Shown here piece by piece: positions 50,555-59,313 of a stretch of 64,000 bases of DNA. The stretch is from positions 1 through 64,000 of the forward strand of contig JAKIWG010000008.1 in NCBI GenBank assembly GCA_022750155.1. The letters run 5' to 3'. The stretch is from Thermoplasmata archaeon. GTDB taxonomy: Archaea; Thermoplasmatota; Thermoplasmata; Lutacidiplasmatales; UBA184. The position numbers and the translations under genes are program-made. Numbering within the stretch: the stretch's first letter is position 1; each line of letters opens with the position of its first letter. A model generated the notes under the pieces. It saw only the letters and a list, made by a program, of their open reading frames with translations, was not told where the DNA came from and did not search any database.

Positions 50555-51715
50555 ATGGCCAAGCGCGATTACTACGACGTCCTCGGGGTTCCGAAGACGG
50601 CGAGTCCGGACGAGGTGAAGAGTGCCTACCGGCGCCTCGCCCGCCAGTACCACCCGGACATGAACAAGGACAACACCAAGGTGGCCGAGGAGAAGTTCAA
50701 GGAGCTCTCCGAGGCGTACGAGGTGCTGGCGGACACGGACAAGCGCCAGAAGTACGACCAGTTCGGTCACGCCGGGGTCCAGACGGATTTCGGCCCGCAG
50801 GGCTTCACGTGGCAGAACTTCACCCACGTCGGGGACCTGGAGGACCTCCTCGGCAGCAACCCGTTCTTCGAGCAGCTGTTCCGCCAGGGGTTCGGGAACG
50901 ACCTGTTCGGCGAGACCCGCAGCCGGCGCAGCGGGGTCCCCTACCGGGGAAGCGACATCGAGGTCGCCGTTCGCCTGCCGCTGTCGGCCGCGGTGAGCGG
51001 CGCGCAGCCCACGCTCGAGGTCCCCCACTCCGGTCGGTGCGAGGAGTGCAAGGGCACCGGGGCCCGGGCCGGGACGGCGCTCGAGACCTGCCCGGAGTGC
51101 GAGGGCCGCGGTCAGCTCCGCCGCGCGCAGAGCCGTGGGCCGGCCCAGCTCATCACGATCACCGAATGCCCGATGTGCCACGGTGCGGGCCGACGGATCC
51201 GGGACCCGTGCCCGCACTGCGAGGGGACCGGGATCATCCGGCACACCCGCAAGATCCAGGTCACCATCCCCCCCGGGGTCGAGGACGGCGCCGTGCTTCG
51301 GCTCGCCCGACAGGGGGAAGCGACCGGACGCGGGATGATCCCCGGCGACCTGTTCGTGCAGGTGATGTTCGACCCCTCCGACACGATCCGACGGGACGGT
51401 CGGGACGCGTACACGGACGTGCAGGTACCCCTCAACACCGCCCTCTTCGGGGGCGAGGTCCGAGCCTCGACGGTCACCGGGGAGGCGGTCGTGAAGATCC
51501 CCCCCTCCACGCAGCCCGAGAGCCAGTTCCGACTGAGGGGCGAAGGGTTCCCCCGGTTCCGGGGCTCGGACCGCGGGGACCTGTTCGTCACGGTCCACGT
51601 CGAGCTTCCGAAGTCGATCACCGCCCACCAGAAGGAGCTCCTACGGGAAGCGTTCGGCGACCCGGCCACGACGCACCCCGCCCGTTCCCGTGGCCTGTTC
51701 GGACGGCGGCCGTAA
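50555..51715 (+). CDS. dnaJ: Chaperone protein DnaJ (type I)
   Basis: The 386-residue co-chaperone stimulates DnaK. The J domain spans residues 3-70 with HPD at 33-35, a Gly/Phe-rich stretch follows to about residue 120, then four CxxCxGxG zinc repeats ([32 protein letters not shown]) and the two-part substrate-binding domain. The length is typical. dnaK and grpE are not in this window. The methyltransferase gene follows after three bases. Confidence 0.97.
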   Translation: MAKRDYYDVLGVPKTASPDEVKSAYRRLARQYHPDMNKDNTKVAEEKFKELSEAYEVLADTDKRQKYDQFGHAGVQTDFGPQGFTWQNFTHVGDLEDLLGSNPFFEQLFRQGFGNDLFGETRSRRSGVPYRGSDIEVAVRLPLSAAVSGAQPTLEVPHSGRCEECKGTGARAGTALETCPECEGRGQLRRAQSRGPAQLITITECPMCHGAGRRIRDPCPHCEGTGIIRHTRKIQVTIPPGVEDGAVLRLARQGEATGRGMIPGDLFVQVMFDPSDTIRRDGRDAYTDVQVPLNTALFGGEVRASTVTGEAVVKIPPSTQPESQFRLRGEGFPRFRGSDRGDLFVTVHVELPKSITAHQKELLREAFGDPATTHPARSRGLFGRRP

Positions 51716-51718
51716 GCG

Positions 51719-52363
51719 ATGGACCCGGACGACGACGTCGCACCGGACCACTATTTCTCCCCGCGCCCCGCGTCGGCCTCCCAGCCCAAGGAGCGCCGGT
51801 TCCTCTACAAGGGCCAGATCCTGACGTTCGTGGTCGACCGGGGCGTGTTCGGCTCCCACGGGCTCGACCCGGGCACGGCCCTCCTGATCGAGGCGCTCGA
51901 CGTCCGCCCCACGGACGAGGTCCTCGACCTGGGGTGCGGCTGGGGCGCGGTGGGCATCGCTGCGGCGAAGTCGGCCGCCCAGGGCCAGGTCGTGATGACC
52001 GACGTGAACCGTCGGGCCGTCTACCTGTCGAGAGGGAACGCTCGCCGCAACGGGATCACCAACGTGACCGTCCGCTCCGGAAAACTGTTCGATCCGGTCG
52101 GGGAGACGCGCTTCGATGTCGTGGCCACCAACCCCCCGTACCACGCCGGCCGGCCCCTCGTCCTCGAACTGCTCGCCCAGGTGCCGGTCCACCTCAAGCC
52201 CGGTGGCCGGTTCCTCATCGTCGGCAAGGGAAGCCAGGGGATCAAGTTCTACCAGGAGTGGATGGAGCAGGCCTGGGGGAGCGTCGAGGTGCGATGCCGC
52301 GGGAGCGGTTACCGGGTGCTCGAGGCCCGGCCCGAGACGCGTCCGGATGCCCGCCAGACGTAG
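51719..52363 (+). CDS. RsmC-like class I methyltransferase
   Basis: The 214-residue product has SAM motif I LDLGCGWGAVGIA, motif II MTDVNRRAV and the NPPYHAGR motif of N-methyltransferases acting on nucleic acid exocyclic amines. The architecture agrees with RsmC-type rRNA guanine N2-methyltransferases. The target is not set. It follows dnaJ by three bases, and its end overlaps the convergent glycosyltransferase gene by 55 bases. Confidence 0.88.
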   Translation: MDPDDDVAPDHYFSPRPASASQPKERRFLYKGQILTFVVDRGVFGSHGLDPGTALLIEALDVRPTDEVLDLGCGWGAVGIAAAKSAAQGQVVMTDVNRRAVYLSRGNARRNGITNVTVRSGKLFDPVGETRFDVVATNPPYHAGRPLVLELLAQVPVHLKPGGRFLIVGKGSQGIKFYQEWMEQAWGSVEVRCRGSGYRVLEARPETRPDARQT

Positions 52364-53037
52364 AGCCGCCACAGGTGGCGGATGAACCCGCCGATCTGCC
52401 GGCGGTCGAGTTTGCTGTTCCCCGCGACCCGGGACTCAAAACAGAACGGGACCTCGACGAGCGGCCCGGGGCGACACTTGACCAGCACTTCCAGGGCGAT
52501 CTTGAACCCGAGCGGGGTCAGTCGCGCCCGGTCGAGGACCGGTCTCGCGACGGCGAAAAAGCCGGACATGGGGTCGCTGACCGAAGTGAGGGGCCGGGCG
52601 AGGGAGCTCGCGATCCAGGAGATCGCCTTGCGGGTGCCCCGGAGCCCCGGGGAGCTCCCTCCAGGGAGCTTGCGGCTGGCCAGGACGAACTCGGCGTCTC
52701 CGGAGAGGATCGGCTCCACGAGCGATGGGATCGTCTCCGGAGGGTGGCTGCCGTCCGCGTCCATGACGACGAGGACGCGTCCTCGGGCCTTGCTGAACCC
52801 TTCCAGCACCGCCGACGCGAGTCCCAGGCGTCCGGGTCGTCGCAGGCGCCGGAACGGCCCGCTGTGGGCGAGCTCTTCCACGAGCGCCCCCGTGCCGTCG
52901 GGCGAATCGTCGTCGACCACGAGGATCTCGCTCGAGTAGGGGGTCAGGGCCGCCAGGAGCCGCGGCGCGAGGAGCCGGAGGGACTCCCGTTCGTTGTACG
53001 TCGGCAGGATTACGGAGACCGCCGGCGCCGATTGCAC
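52309..53037 (-). CDS. DPM1-like glycosyltransferase family 2
   Basis: The 242-residue product has the GT-A fold: VILPTYNERESL near the start, VDDDSPDGT with metal/nucleotide-binding Asp, and MDADGSHPPE as the DXD site; the RHLWRLYVW C-terminus follows. It resembles dolichol-phosphate mannosyltransferase, which makes polyprenyl-phosphate sugars, donors for N-glycosylation. No membrane helix is obvious. The many Asn-X-Ser/Thr sites in the exported proteins here fit a glycosylating cell. It overlaps the methyltransferase 3' end by 55 bases. Confidence 0.87.
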   Translation of the reverse strand: MQSAPAVSVILPTYNERESLRLLAPRLLAALTPYSSEILVVDDDSPDGTGALVEELAHSGPFRRLRRPGRLGLASAVLEGFSKARGRVLVVMDADGSHPPETIPSLVEPILSGDAEFVLASRKLPGGSSPGLRGTRKAISWIASSLARPLTSVSDPMSGFFAVARPVLDRARLTPLGFKIALEVLVKCRPGPLVEVPFCFESRVAGNSKLDRRQIGGFIRHLWRLYVWRASGRVSGRASSTR

Positions 53038-53191
53038 GGCCCCCCCACTCCGAGGGGGGTAATGGGCCTGATGGACTCGTTACGGCCCGCCGCGATCCGC
53101 ATTCTTCCCCCGGTCGGACCGGCGGGCCGATGCGTGCGAAAGCGCGACGGGACGGGCCGGCTCGGCGAAGAATCGTTCGCGCGGCCGAAGT

Positions 53192-53201
53192 CCTTAAAAG
53201 G
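53192..53201 (+). promoter_or_regulatory. TATA box of the rps13-rpoD operon
   Basis: CCTTAAAAGG, a palindromic A/T core, lies about 99 bases before the GTG of rps13. A start around 53222 leaves an unusual leader of about 75-80 bases, while most genes here have leaders under 35 bases. Confidence 0.55.
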
Positions 53202-53299
53202 AATGGTTTTCTCGGCGGCCGCACTCGCGACGGCCCGTCCTGCGGCGGGGGTTTCCCTCGACCGGTCCGGCTGGCGTGGGGCACCGATCCTAGGGGAGA

Positions 53300-54130
53300 G
53301 TGAGCATCGCGCCGAAGAATCCGAGCGACGCGGAAGCCACCCCCGCCGCGTCGGCGGCAAAGGCCCCGGAGGCCCCGGAAGGCGACAAGCCCAAGAAGGA
53401 GAAGGGAGGCAAGGGCCGGGACGGTAAGGACGGCAAGGATTCCAAGGACGGCAAAGAGGCGAAGGGGAAATCCGGCAAGGGCGGCCCCCCCGGCGCCAAG
53501 AAGAAGACCAAGGTCGCGCCCGACAACCCCAACTTTCGATACATCGTCCGCGTCGCCGGGACCGACCTCGACGGACTGCGACCCGCCGCGCTGGCCCTCA
53601 CCGGGGTTCGTGGCGTCGGGCTGCGGATCGCCGAGGTGGCGTGCCGGATGGCGAGCGTGAACGCCAAGGAGATGATCGGCAATCTCCCCGAGCCGACCGT
53701 GGACGGCATCGAGGCCGCCCTCTCCCAGCTTCCCACCAAGCTTCCTCCCTGGATGCTCAACCATCCCTCCGACCGGACGACCGGCGAGGTCCACCACTTT
53801 TTCGGCCCGGAGCTCGAGACCTCCCGCCGAGACGACGTCAACCAGATGAAGATGATTCGATCCTACCGTGGCGTCCGCCACGAACGCGGGCAGAAGGTCC
53901 GCGGACAGCGGACCCGGTCCAACGGGCGCACGGGAATGGCCGCGGGCGTCATCAAGAAGACCGCCAAGGAGGCGGCCGCCGCCGCGGGCAAGACCGAGAA
54001 GTCCGGTGGTGGCGGCGCCGCCGCACCGGCGGCACCCGCTGCGGCCACTCCGGCGGCCGCACCGGCTGGCGAAAAGAAGGCCGGCACCACCGAGAAGAAG
54101 GCCGCCCCTGCCGCCGAGAAGAAGGGGTAG
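53300..54130 (+). CDS. rps13: 30S ribosomal protein S13 with long charged tails
   Basis: The 276-residue product contains an S13 core at about residues 75-225 (NFRYIVRVAGTDLDGLR, LTGVRGVGLRIAEVAC, the C-terminal SYRGVRHERGQKVRGQRTRS). In addition it has an N-terminal tail of about 74 residues with Lys-Asp-Gly repeats and a C-terminal tail of about 50 residues rich in Ala, Lys and Pro. Most archaeal S13 proteins are near 150-170 residues. The GTG at 53300 is the only start in frame near the leader. The tails are low complexity and probably flexible, perhaps binding rRNA or tRNA. Confidence 0.93.
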   Translation: MSIAPKNPSDAEATPAASAAKAPEAPEGDKPKKEKGGKGRDGKDGKDSKDGKEAKGKSGKGGPPGAKKKTKVAPDNPNFRYIVRVAGTDLDGLRPAALALTGVRGVGLRIAEVACRMASVNAKEMIGNLPEPTVDGIEAALSQLPTKLPPWMLNHPSDRTTGEVHHFFGPELETSRRDDVNQMKMIRSYRGVRHERGQKVRGQRTRSNGRTGMAAGVIKKTAKEAAAAAGKTEKSGGGGAAAPAAPAAATPAAAPAGEKKAGTTEKKAAPAAEKKG

Positions 54131-54136
54131 GCATCG

Positions 54137-54727
54137 ATGGGCGACCCGAAATTCCTGCGGCGGACCTACGATACTCCCAAGCACCCTTGGGAAGCCACTC
54201 GCATGGCGGAGGAACGCAAGTTCCTCACCAAGTACGGCCTGAAGAACAAGCGCGAGCTATGGAAGGCCCAGTCCATCCTCCGTGGGTTCCGGCGCCAGGC
54301 CCGCGACCTGCAGGCCCGCCTTCGGGCCGGCGAGGAGCAGGCGAAGCGGGAGACCGAAGGGCTCCTGGGGCGCCTCACGCGCGCCGGGATCCTGGGAGGC
54401 GGCAGCCCTTCGCTCGATGACGTCCTGGCGCTCGGCATCGATGACGTGCTCGGCCGCCGATACGAGTGGATCGTCTTCCGACGGGGCCTCGCGCCGACTC
54501 CGAAAGGCGCCCGCCAGCTGATCGTGCACGGTCACGTCTCCATCGGGGAGCACCGCGTCACGCGACCGGGCTACCTCGTGCCCGCAGCCGAAGAGACGAT
54601 GATCATCTACTCGCCGAACAGCCCGGTCTCCGGCGACGAGCACCCGTTGCGCGTCGCATTGCGCGAACGCCTCCAGACCAAGGCCCCCGAAGGCCCCCCT
54701 ACCGCCGTGCCGAGCGGAGGGGCCTAG
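54137..54727 (+). CDS. rps4: 30S ribosomal protein S4
   Basis: The 196-residue product is archaeal S4: N-terminal DPKFLRRTYDTPKHPWE, the KYGLKNKRELWKAQ helix and the S4 RNA-binding domain near residues 105-165 (RRYEWIVFRRGLAPTPKGARQLIVHGHVSIG). It follows rps13 by six bases and precedes rps11 by three. Confidence 0.97.
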   Translation: MGDPKFLRRTYDTPKHPWEATRMAEERKFLTKYGLKNKRELWKAQSILRGFRRQARDLQARLRAGEEQAKRETEGLLGRLTRAGILGGGSPSLDDVLALGIDDVLGRRYEWIVFRRGLAPTPKGARQLIVHGHVSIGEHRVTRPGYLVPAAEETMIIYSPNSPVSGDEHPLRVALRERLQTKAPEGPPTAVPSGGA

Positions 54728-54730
54728 AGG

Positions 54731-55114
54731 ATGGCGAAGATCGGGATCGCGCACATCTTCGCCTCGTACAACAACATCCACATCACCGTGACCGACATCA
54801 CCGGCGCCGAGACGCTCACCAAGGCGACCGGCGGAATGGTCGTCAAGGCGGCGCGTGACGAGTCGAGCCCCTACGCCGCGATGAAGGCCGCCGACCAGGT
54901 CGCGGCCACCATGCGAGAGAAGGGCTACGATACCGTCCACGTGAGGGTCCGCGCCCCCGGTGGCAACCGTTCCCGCTCCCCGGGACCGGGCGCCCAGGCG
55001 GCGATCCGCGCCCTGGCGCGCGCCGGCATCAAGATCAGCCGGATCGAGGACGTCACCCCCATCCCGCACGACGGCACGAAGGCGAAGGGCGGACGGCGCG
55101 GCCGGAGGGTCTGA
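54731..55114 (+). CDS. rps11: 30S ribosomal protein S11
   Basis: The 127-residue product is S11: [20 protein letters not shown] at the start, [16 protein letters not shown], the [20 protein letters not shown] loop and a basic end (GGRRGRRV). It lies one base before the rpoD start, in the normal archaeal order. Confidence 0.97.
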   Translation: MAKIGIAHIFASYNNIHITVTDITGAETLTKATGGMVVKAARDESSPYAAMKAADQVAATMREKGYDTVHVRVRAPGGNRSRSPGPGAQAAIRALARAGIKISRIEDVTPIPHDGTKAKGGRRGRRV

Positions 55115-55115
55115 G

Positions 55116-55961
55116 ATGGACGCGGCCATCCTGGAGCTCAAACCCCGATTCGTCAAGATCGAGTTCTCCAACACCACCGCCTCGCAGGTCAACTCCATCC
55201 GTCGGACGCTGCTCTCGGACATCCCGAAGCTGGCCATCGACGACGTCGAGTTCCACCTCGGACCGATCCGGGACGAGGCGACCGGAAAGGACTACGACTC
55301 CTCCACGAGCATGTTCGACGAGGCGATCGCGCTACGCCTCGGGTTACTGCCGATCCCGACGGACCTCGGCCAGTTCCGTCGGAAGTCCGAGTGCACGTGC
55401 GAGGGCGCCGGATGCGTGCACTGCCAGGCGATGTACTCCATCGACAAGAAGGGCCCGTGCACCGTCTACGCCAAGGACGTCGTGCCGCTCGGGGACACCA
55501 CCCTCGCGATCCTCGAGCCGGAGGTCCCCCTCGTCCGCCTGGGGGCCCGTCAGGCGCTCCTGGTCTACGCTACGGCGGTCGTCGGCACGGCCCGCGAGCA
55601 CGCGAAGTGGCAAGTGACCCAGGCCGTCGGAGCGAGCCCGCACCCGCACATCAAGATCCAAAAGCACGCCGGGTGCACCGATGCCTGCCTGAAGCGGGCC
55701 GCCGGCAGCTGCCCGGTCAACATCCTCGAGTACTCCTCGGGGAAGGTCACCGTCACCGACGAGTCGAAGTGCATCCTGTGCTGGGCGTGCGAAAAGTCGT
55801 GCGAGCACGGCTCGATCAAGGTCGAGCCGGACGAGACCAAGCACTACCTGCAGTACGAGACGGACGGCAGCCTGACCGCGCGCGAAGCGCTGCGGTACGC
55901 CCTCAAGGACCTCAAGCGCCGGTTCGAGGAGCTCCGCGAGGCCGTCCAGGCGATCCCTTAG
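55116..55961 (+). CDS. rpo3: RNA polymerase subunit D (RpoD)
   Basis: The 281-residue product is the archaeal homologue of bacterial alpha and of eukaryotic Rpb3/AC40. The N-terminal assembly domain begins FVKIEFSNTTASQVNSIRRTLLSD. A zinc-binding-like loop (CTCEGAGCVHC) follows, then a domain with cysteines CTDAC, CPVN and CILCWACEKSCEHG, a ferredoxin-like Fe-S motif found in some archaeal RpoD. After rpoD the usual L18e, L13, S9 genes are missing; Pelota is encoded on the other strand with a four-base overlap at the stop (TTAG). Confidence 0.96.
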   Translation: MDAAILELKPRFVKIEFSNTTASQVNSIRRTLLSDIPKLAIDDVEFHLGPIRDEATGKDYDSSTSMFDEAIALRLGLLPIPTDLGQFRRKSECTCEGAGCVHCQAMYSIDKKGPCTVYAKDVVPLGDTTLAILEPEVPLVRLGARQALLVYATAVVGTAREHAKWQVTQAVGASPHPHIKIQKHAGCTDACLKRAAGSCPVNILEYSSGKVTVTDESKCILCWACEKSCEHGSIKVEPDETKHYLQYETDGSLTAREALRYALKDLKRRFEELREAVQAIP

Positions 55962-57037
55962 GGGACGCCCCGCCGCCCGCCCCGGGGCGTCGTCGGACCC
56001 CAGTCGAACCGCAACAGGGCTCCGACCCTACCGAGGGCGGCGAGGCGCTTTCCGGCCTCCCCCTCGTCCCGGACGATGAACACGCGGACCCGACTCCCCC
56101 GGGTGCGTTCGAGGATCGCGGCGACCTTCGGGTCGAGCAGCATCGATTCCGAGACGAGCAGCGTTTCGATGGCCCCGCCGTAGGACGATTCGTCCACCTC
56201 CTCCGGGCCCACGGCCGCGCGCTTGCCGCCCCCCACGGCGGTCACGAGCCGCTCGACGAGGTCCGCCTCCTCGGCCGCGACCGAGCCGACGAGCACGGCC
56301 GCCGCCTTGCCCGAGCGCATCAGCTCGTCGACGCCCGCGCGTCCGCTCTCCGCGGTCGCGATCACCGATACCTTGCGGGCCACCCCGGCCTCGGAGAGAC
56401 GCTTGGCGAGCTGCTCCTTGAGGAACCCGGGACCGGCGAGGACGAATGCGGTGGCCGTCGGTAGCTCGCGGTGGATGAGACCGAGAAGCTCCTCCACGTA
56501 CGCCGAACGGTCCTTCTCACCTTGGCCGCCCGGGTAGCGTTTCCCCGCGATCGTCCGGTGCACTTCGGCGACCGGCTCGACGACCCGGCCACGGAGCCGC
56601 ACGATCGACGAGTCCCCCCAATCGACCGACGCGACCAGCACGCTCGCCTCCCCTTTCGCCGAGGTCCCTTCCTCGATGAGGGCCCGGTCGGCGGCCGGCA
56701 GGGTCTCCTTCTGGACGGTGAAGTCGTCCCCCTCGCCGAGGTCGAGCGTGTGGTGGCGTCCGACGTCGAACGGTCCCTCGATGATCGGACCGGTGACCCG
56801 AACGTGACGGGTGAACCCGTGGAACTCCACCTGCTCCGCACGCACCACGAGCCAGACCCGACGACGGCTCCGCTGGGCCCCCGGCACGTCCTCGGGAGCC
56901 TCCGGATCCCGACGCGTCGTCGAGGCCCCGATGTGCTCCCCCGGGTGCAGCAGGAGGGCGGTCCTCCACAGGTCGCTCGGGGTCTCCAACCGGAGCCGAA
57001 GAAGGCCGGTCGAGGGGTCCTGGTGAAGAAGTCGCAC
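55958..57037 (-). CDS. pelA: Pelota (Dom34) ribosome-rescue factor
   Basis: The 359-residue product recognises stalled ribosomes with an aEF1A or ABCE1-type partner. It has the N-terminal SPO-fold domain (residues 1-130), the central domain with YVEELLGLIHRELP, and the C-terminal L7Ae-like domain with GGGKRAAVGPEEVDESSYGGAIETLLVSE. It overlaps rpoD by four bases, sharing a stop sequence. The N-terminus after GEHIGAS is unusually Pro/Arg-rich. Confidence 0.94.
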   Translation of the reverse strand: MRLLHQDPSTGLLRLRLETPSDLWRTALLLHPGEHIGASTTRRDPEAPEDVPGAQRSRRRVWLVVRAEQVEFHGFTRHVRVTGPIIEGPFDVGRHHTLDLGEGDDFTVQKETLPAADRALIEEGTSAKGEASVLVASVDWGDSSIVRLRGRVVEPVAEVHRTIAGKRYPGGQGEKDRSAYVEELLGLIHRELPTATAFVLAGPGFLKEQLAKRLSEAGVARKVSVIATAESGRAGVDELMRSGKAAAVLVGSVAAEEADLVERLVTAVGGGKRAAVGPEEVDESSYGGAIETLLVSESMLLDPKVAAILERTRGSRVRVFIVRDEGEAGKRLAALGRVGALLRFDWGPTTPRGGRRGVP

Positions 57038-57126
57038 GGACCCTCGCCGAGGTGCCGGAGACCCGACCGGGCTACATAGACCCTTTCGGGGACGGGACGG
57101 GCCCGGGGGGCTCCGCCAGAAGTCTT

Positions 57127-58542
57127 ATGGCGCAGACCCCCGCTCGACCGGAACGCGGGGCGGGGCGTACGAGCAGCTATCGCGCACTCCTCGGCCGGGA
57201 CTCGCTACGTCGATTCATCCTGGCGGGCGCGTTCGCCTTTGCCGCGCCCACGGCCGTGCTGGTGGCCCTGATCTGGGCGATGGCCACCGCCTACCCCGGG
57301 CTTCCCCCCAGCCAGCAGGTCGAGTACGGGGCCCTCTCGCTCGCCCTCATCGGTCTTTCGGCGACCATCCCGACCCTCCTCTCCGCGGTCTTCTCCGGGA
57401 CGTTGGCGGACCGGGTGGAGCGGCGACGCCTGATGCTCGTCGTCTCCCTCGTTTCGCTCGCGGCGACGTTCGGGTTGATGGTCGACCTGACCGTGTCGCC
57501 CAGCTCCCACGTCGGACTCCCCGGCGTCGCCGGGTACTACCTGCCGCTCTGGGCGATCCCCGTGTTCCCCCTGTGGGCGACGATCACGACGGCGACCACG
57601 ATCTACCGGCCCGCGTTCAACGCGTCCCTCCCGCGGCTCGTCTCCACCGCCGAGCTCGGCACCGCCAACGGTCTGGTCTACGCCAGCGCGATCGCGGTGA
57701 GCGTGGTGGCCACGCTGCTTACCCCCGCCCTGTTCCCCTACGTCGGGGTCGGCCTGGCGCTCGGGGTCCCCCTGCTCCTCTTCCTGTTCGGGGCGCTGTA
57801 CCTGGTCCTCCTCGACGAGAACCTGAGTCCGGCACGCACCGGGGAGCCCCGGCGGTTCCTCCCGGAGGCGCTCGAGGGGTACCGATACCTCTGGCGCCGA
57901 AAGGCGCTCCTCGAGATCACGCTCGCCGCCCTCCTCATCAACTTCTTCTCGGCGGTGGCGTTCGTCGAGCTCGGCCTGTACGTCCGCACCTGGCTCAACC
58001 TTGGGACCGGCCTGTACGTCGGCGCCCTGCTGGCCGGCGCGAGCCTGGGCAGCGGGGCCGGCACGCTGCTGATCGCGCGGTTCCGCTTCGAACGTCATGC
58101 CGGCCGCTACTTGATCGCGCTCACCGCGTTCCAGGGCCTCGCCGTCCTCGGACTGGCATTCGTCCATACGGTCTGGTTGGCGCTGCCCGACATGTTCCTG
58201 TTCGGCGTCCTTCCGGGGATGTTCATGACCGTCTTCCTCTCGACCGTCCAGGCCACGGTCCCCAACGAGAAGCTCGGGCGGGTCTTAGCCGCCGACGAGG
58301 TGGGCAGCTACGCGCTCGTCCCCATCGGCCAGTACGTGGGAGGATTGTTGACCCTCGCGGGGGGGATCCAGGTCACCTACATCATTGCCGGGCTCGGTAC
58401 CACCACCATCGGGGTGCTAATGTTAGGGTTCCGCGAGCTCCGGCGTCTCGGATTCGACCCCCAACACCCGCCCCCCGAGCGGGCCGAACCGACCTCCTCC
58501 TTGCGGTCGGTGGGCACGGAGCCTCTGGCTACCGATGCCTAG
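57127..58542 (+). CDS. Major facilitator superfamily exporter (MFS_3-like)
   Basis: The 471-residue product has about twelve membrane helices; motif A between helices 2 and 3 is GTLADRVERRRLM. The overall shape resembles EntS-like exporters of drugs or siderophores. The ATG at 57127 is used because upstream in-frame sequence lacks hydrophobicity; a TATA-like TACATAGA is about 50 bases upstream. Substrate is not known. A MOSC gene converges ten bases after its stop. Confidence 0.87.
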   Translation: MAQTPARPERGAGRTSSYRALLGRDSLRRFILAGAFAFAAPTAVLVALIWAMATAYPGLPPSQQVEYGALSLALIGLSATIPTLLSAVFSGTLADRVERRRLMLVVSLVSLAATFGLMVDLTVSPSSHVGLPGVAGYYLPLWAIPVFPLWATITTATTIYRPAFNASLPRLVSTAELGTANGLVYASAIAVSVVATLLTPALFPYVGVGLALGVPLLLFLFGALYLVLLDENLSPARTGEPRRFLPEALEGYRYLWRRKALLEITLAALLINFFSAVAFVELGLYVRTWLNLGTGLYVGALLAGASLGSGAGTLLIARFRFERHAGRYLIALTAFQGLAVLGLAFVHTVWLALPDMFLFGVLPGMFMTVFLSTVQATVPNEKLGRVLAADEVGSYALVPIGQYVGGLLTLAGGIQVTYIIAGLGTTTIGVLMLGFRELRRLGFDPQHPPPERAEPTSSLRSVGTEPLATDA

Positions 58543-58551
58543 GGCGACCCC

Positions 58552-59142
58552 TCACTCGGACCCGGACCCCGCGACCGACAGCGACGGGTCCGGCCGGAGC
58601 CTGCCTCGGGCGACCTCCTCCACCGAGGGCCCACCCCCCGTCGGGGAGAGGCGATGAATCTCGCAGCCCCGCTCTAGGATCCCTTCTTCCAGCACCGTCA
58701 GGTAGAAGCCGGTGCGCAGCGACTCCCCGAACCGCCTCAGCATGTCGTCGCGCTGGAACCTCACGTTGAGCTTCCGGCACGGCAGGCGAGGCTGCGTCAC
58801 CTCCAACAGCGCCGTCCCTACGCGCAACCGGTCGCCGATATGCGTCGTGCGCTCGGAGAATCCGTCGATGGTCAGATTCTCCCCGAAGCTCCCGGGAGGC
58901 AGGTCGACCCCGGGCAACTCCCCTTTCCAGAACGGATAGTGCTCCGAGGGATAGGCGTACACGGCCTTCCGTGGCGCTCCATGGACCTCGGGGTCGGCCT
59001 GCTCGTCCCCCGCCACGCCCCCACGGGAGACCGCGACGGCTCCATTCACCGGCCGCTTGATGAACGCGGTGACGGTGGTCGTCCCTTTCCAGGCGAGGGG
59101 GCGCGCGACCCCGACATTCACCGAAAGGACCCGCCCCGCCAC
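58552..59142 (-). CDS. MOSC-domain protein
   Basis: The 196-residue product is a stand-alone MOSC domain of the YiiM type: GGVAGDEQADPEVHGAPRKAV at about residues 42-62, LPPGSFGENLTIDG, and VTQPRLPCRKLNVRF with the conserved Cys. MOSC domains carry sulfur or process molybdopterin; YiiM reduces hydroxylated bases. The reaction here is open. It overlaps no gene and lies between the exporter and the proteasome beta gene. Confidence 0.88.
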   Translation of the reverse strand: MAGRVLSVNVGVARPLAWKGTTTVTAFIKRPVNGAVAVSRGGVAGDEQADPEVHGAPRKAVYAYPSEHYPFWKGELPGVDLPPGSFGENLTIDGFSERTTHIGDRLRVGTALLEVTQPRLPCRKLNVRFQRDDMLRRFGESLRTGFYLTVLEEGILERGCEIHRLSPTGGGPSVEEVARGRLRPDPSLSVAGSGSE

Positions 59143-59240
59143 GTCGGCCGAATGCCCCGGAGGTGGATACGATTTGGTCTACGACGATACCCCCGCTCCC
59201 ACGGCTGGGAGAGGGCGTCCTGCCTACCCTGACGCCTGCG

Positions 59241-59257
59241 GGTTACGCCGCGTAACC
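59241..59257. promoter_or_regulatory. Palindrome immediately upstream of the psmB TATA box
   Basis: GGTTACG-CCG-CGTAACC has two perfect seven-base arms with three bases between. It ends 15 bases before the TATA box, covering where TFB and upstream regulators sit. It is a candidate operator or activator site for proteasome expression. Confidence 0.5.
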
Positions 59258-59271
59258 AGGGCGGTGGGCAG

Positions 59272-59279
59272 GTTTATAC
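59272..59279 (+). promoter_or_regulatory. TATA box of psmB
   Basis: GTTTATAC lies about 35-42 bases before the TTG start, predicting a leader of about 12 bases. Confidence 0.75.
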
Positions 59280-59313
59280 CCGTGAGGGAGTCGGCTGCGC
59301 GGAGACCATCACG

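Noticed and set aside
50555-52363. A DnaK-DnaJ-GrpE operon
   Set aside because: Only dnaJ is present; neighbours are a SAM adenosyltransferase and a methyltransferase, so no chaperone operon can be claimed here.
50809-53427. Plus-strand frame of 872 residues across dnaJ, the methyltransferase and the glycosyltransferase
   Set aside because: Shifted frame of dnaJ at the start and antisense later; residues are Arg/Pro/Gly noise.
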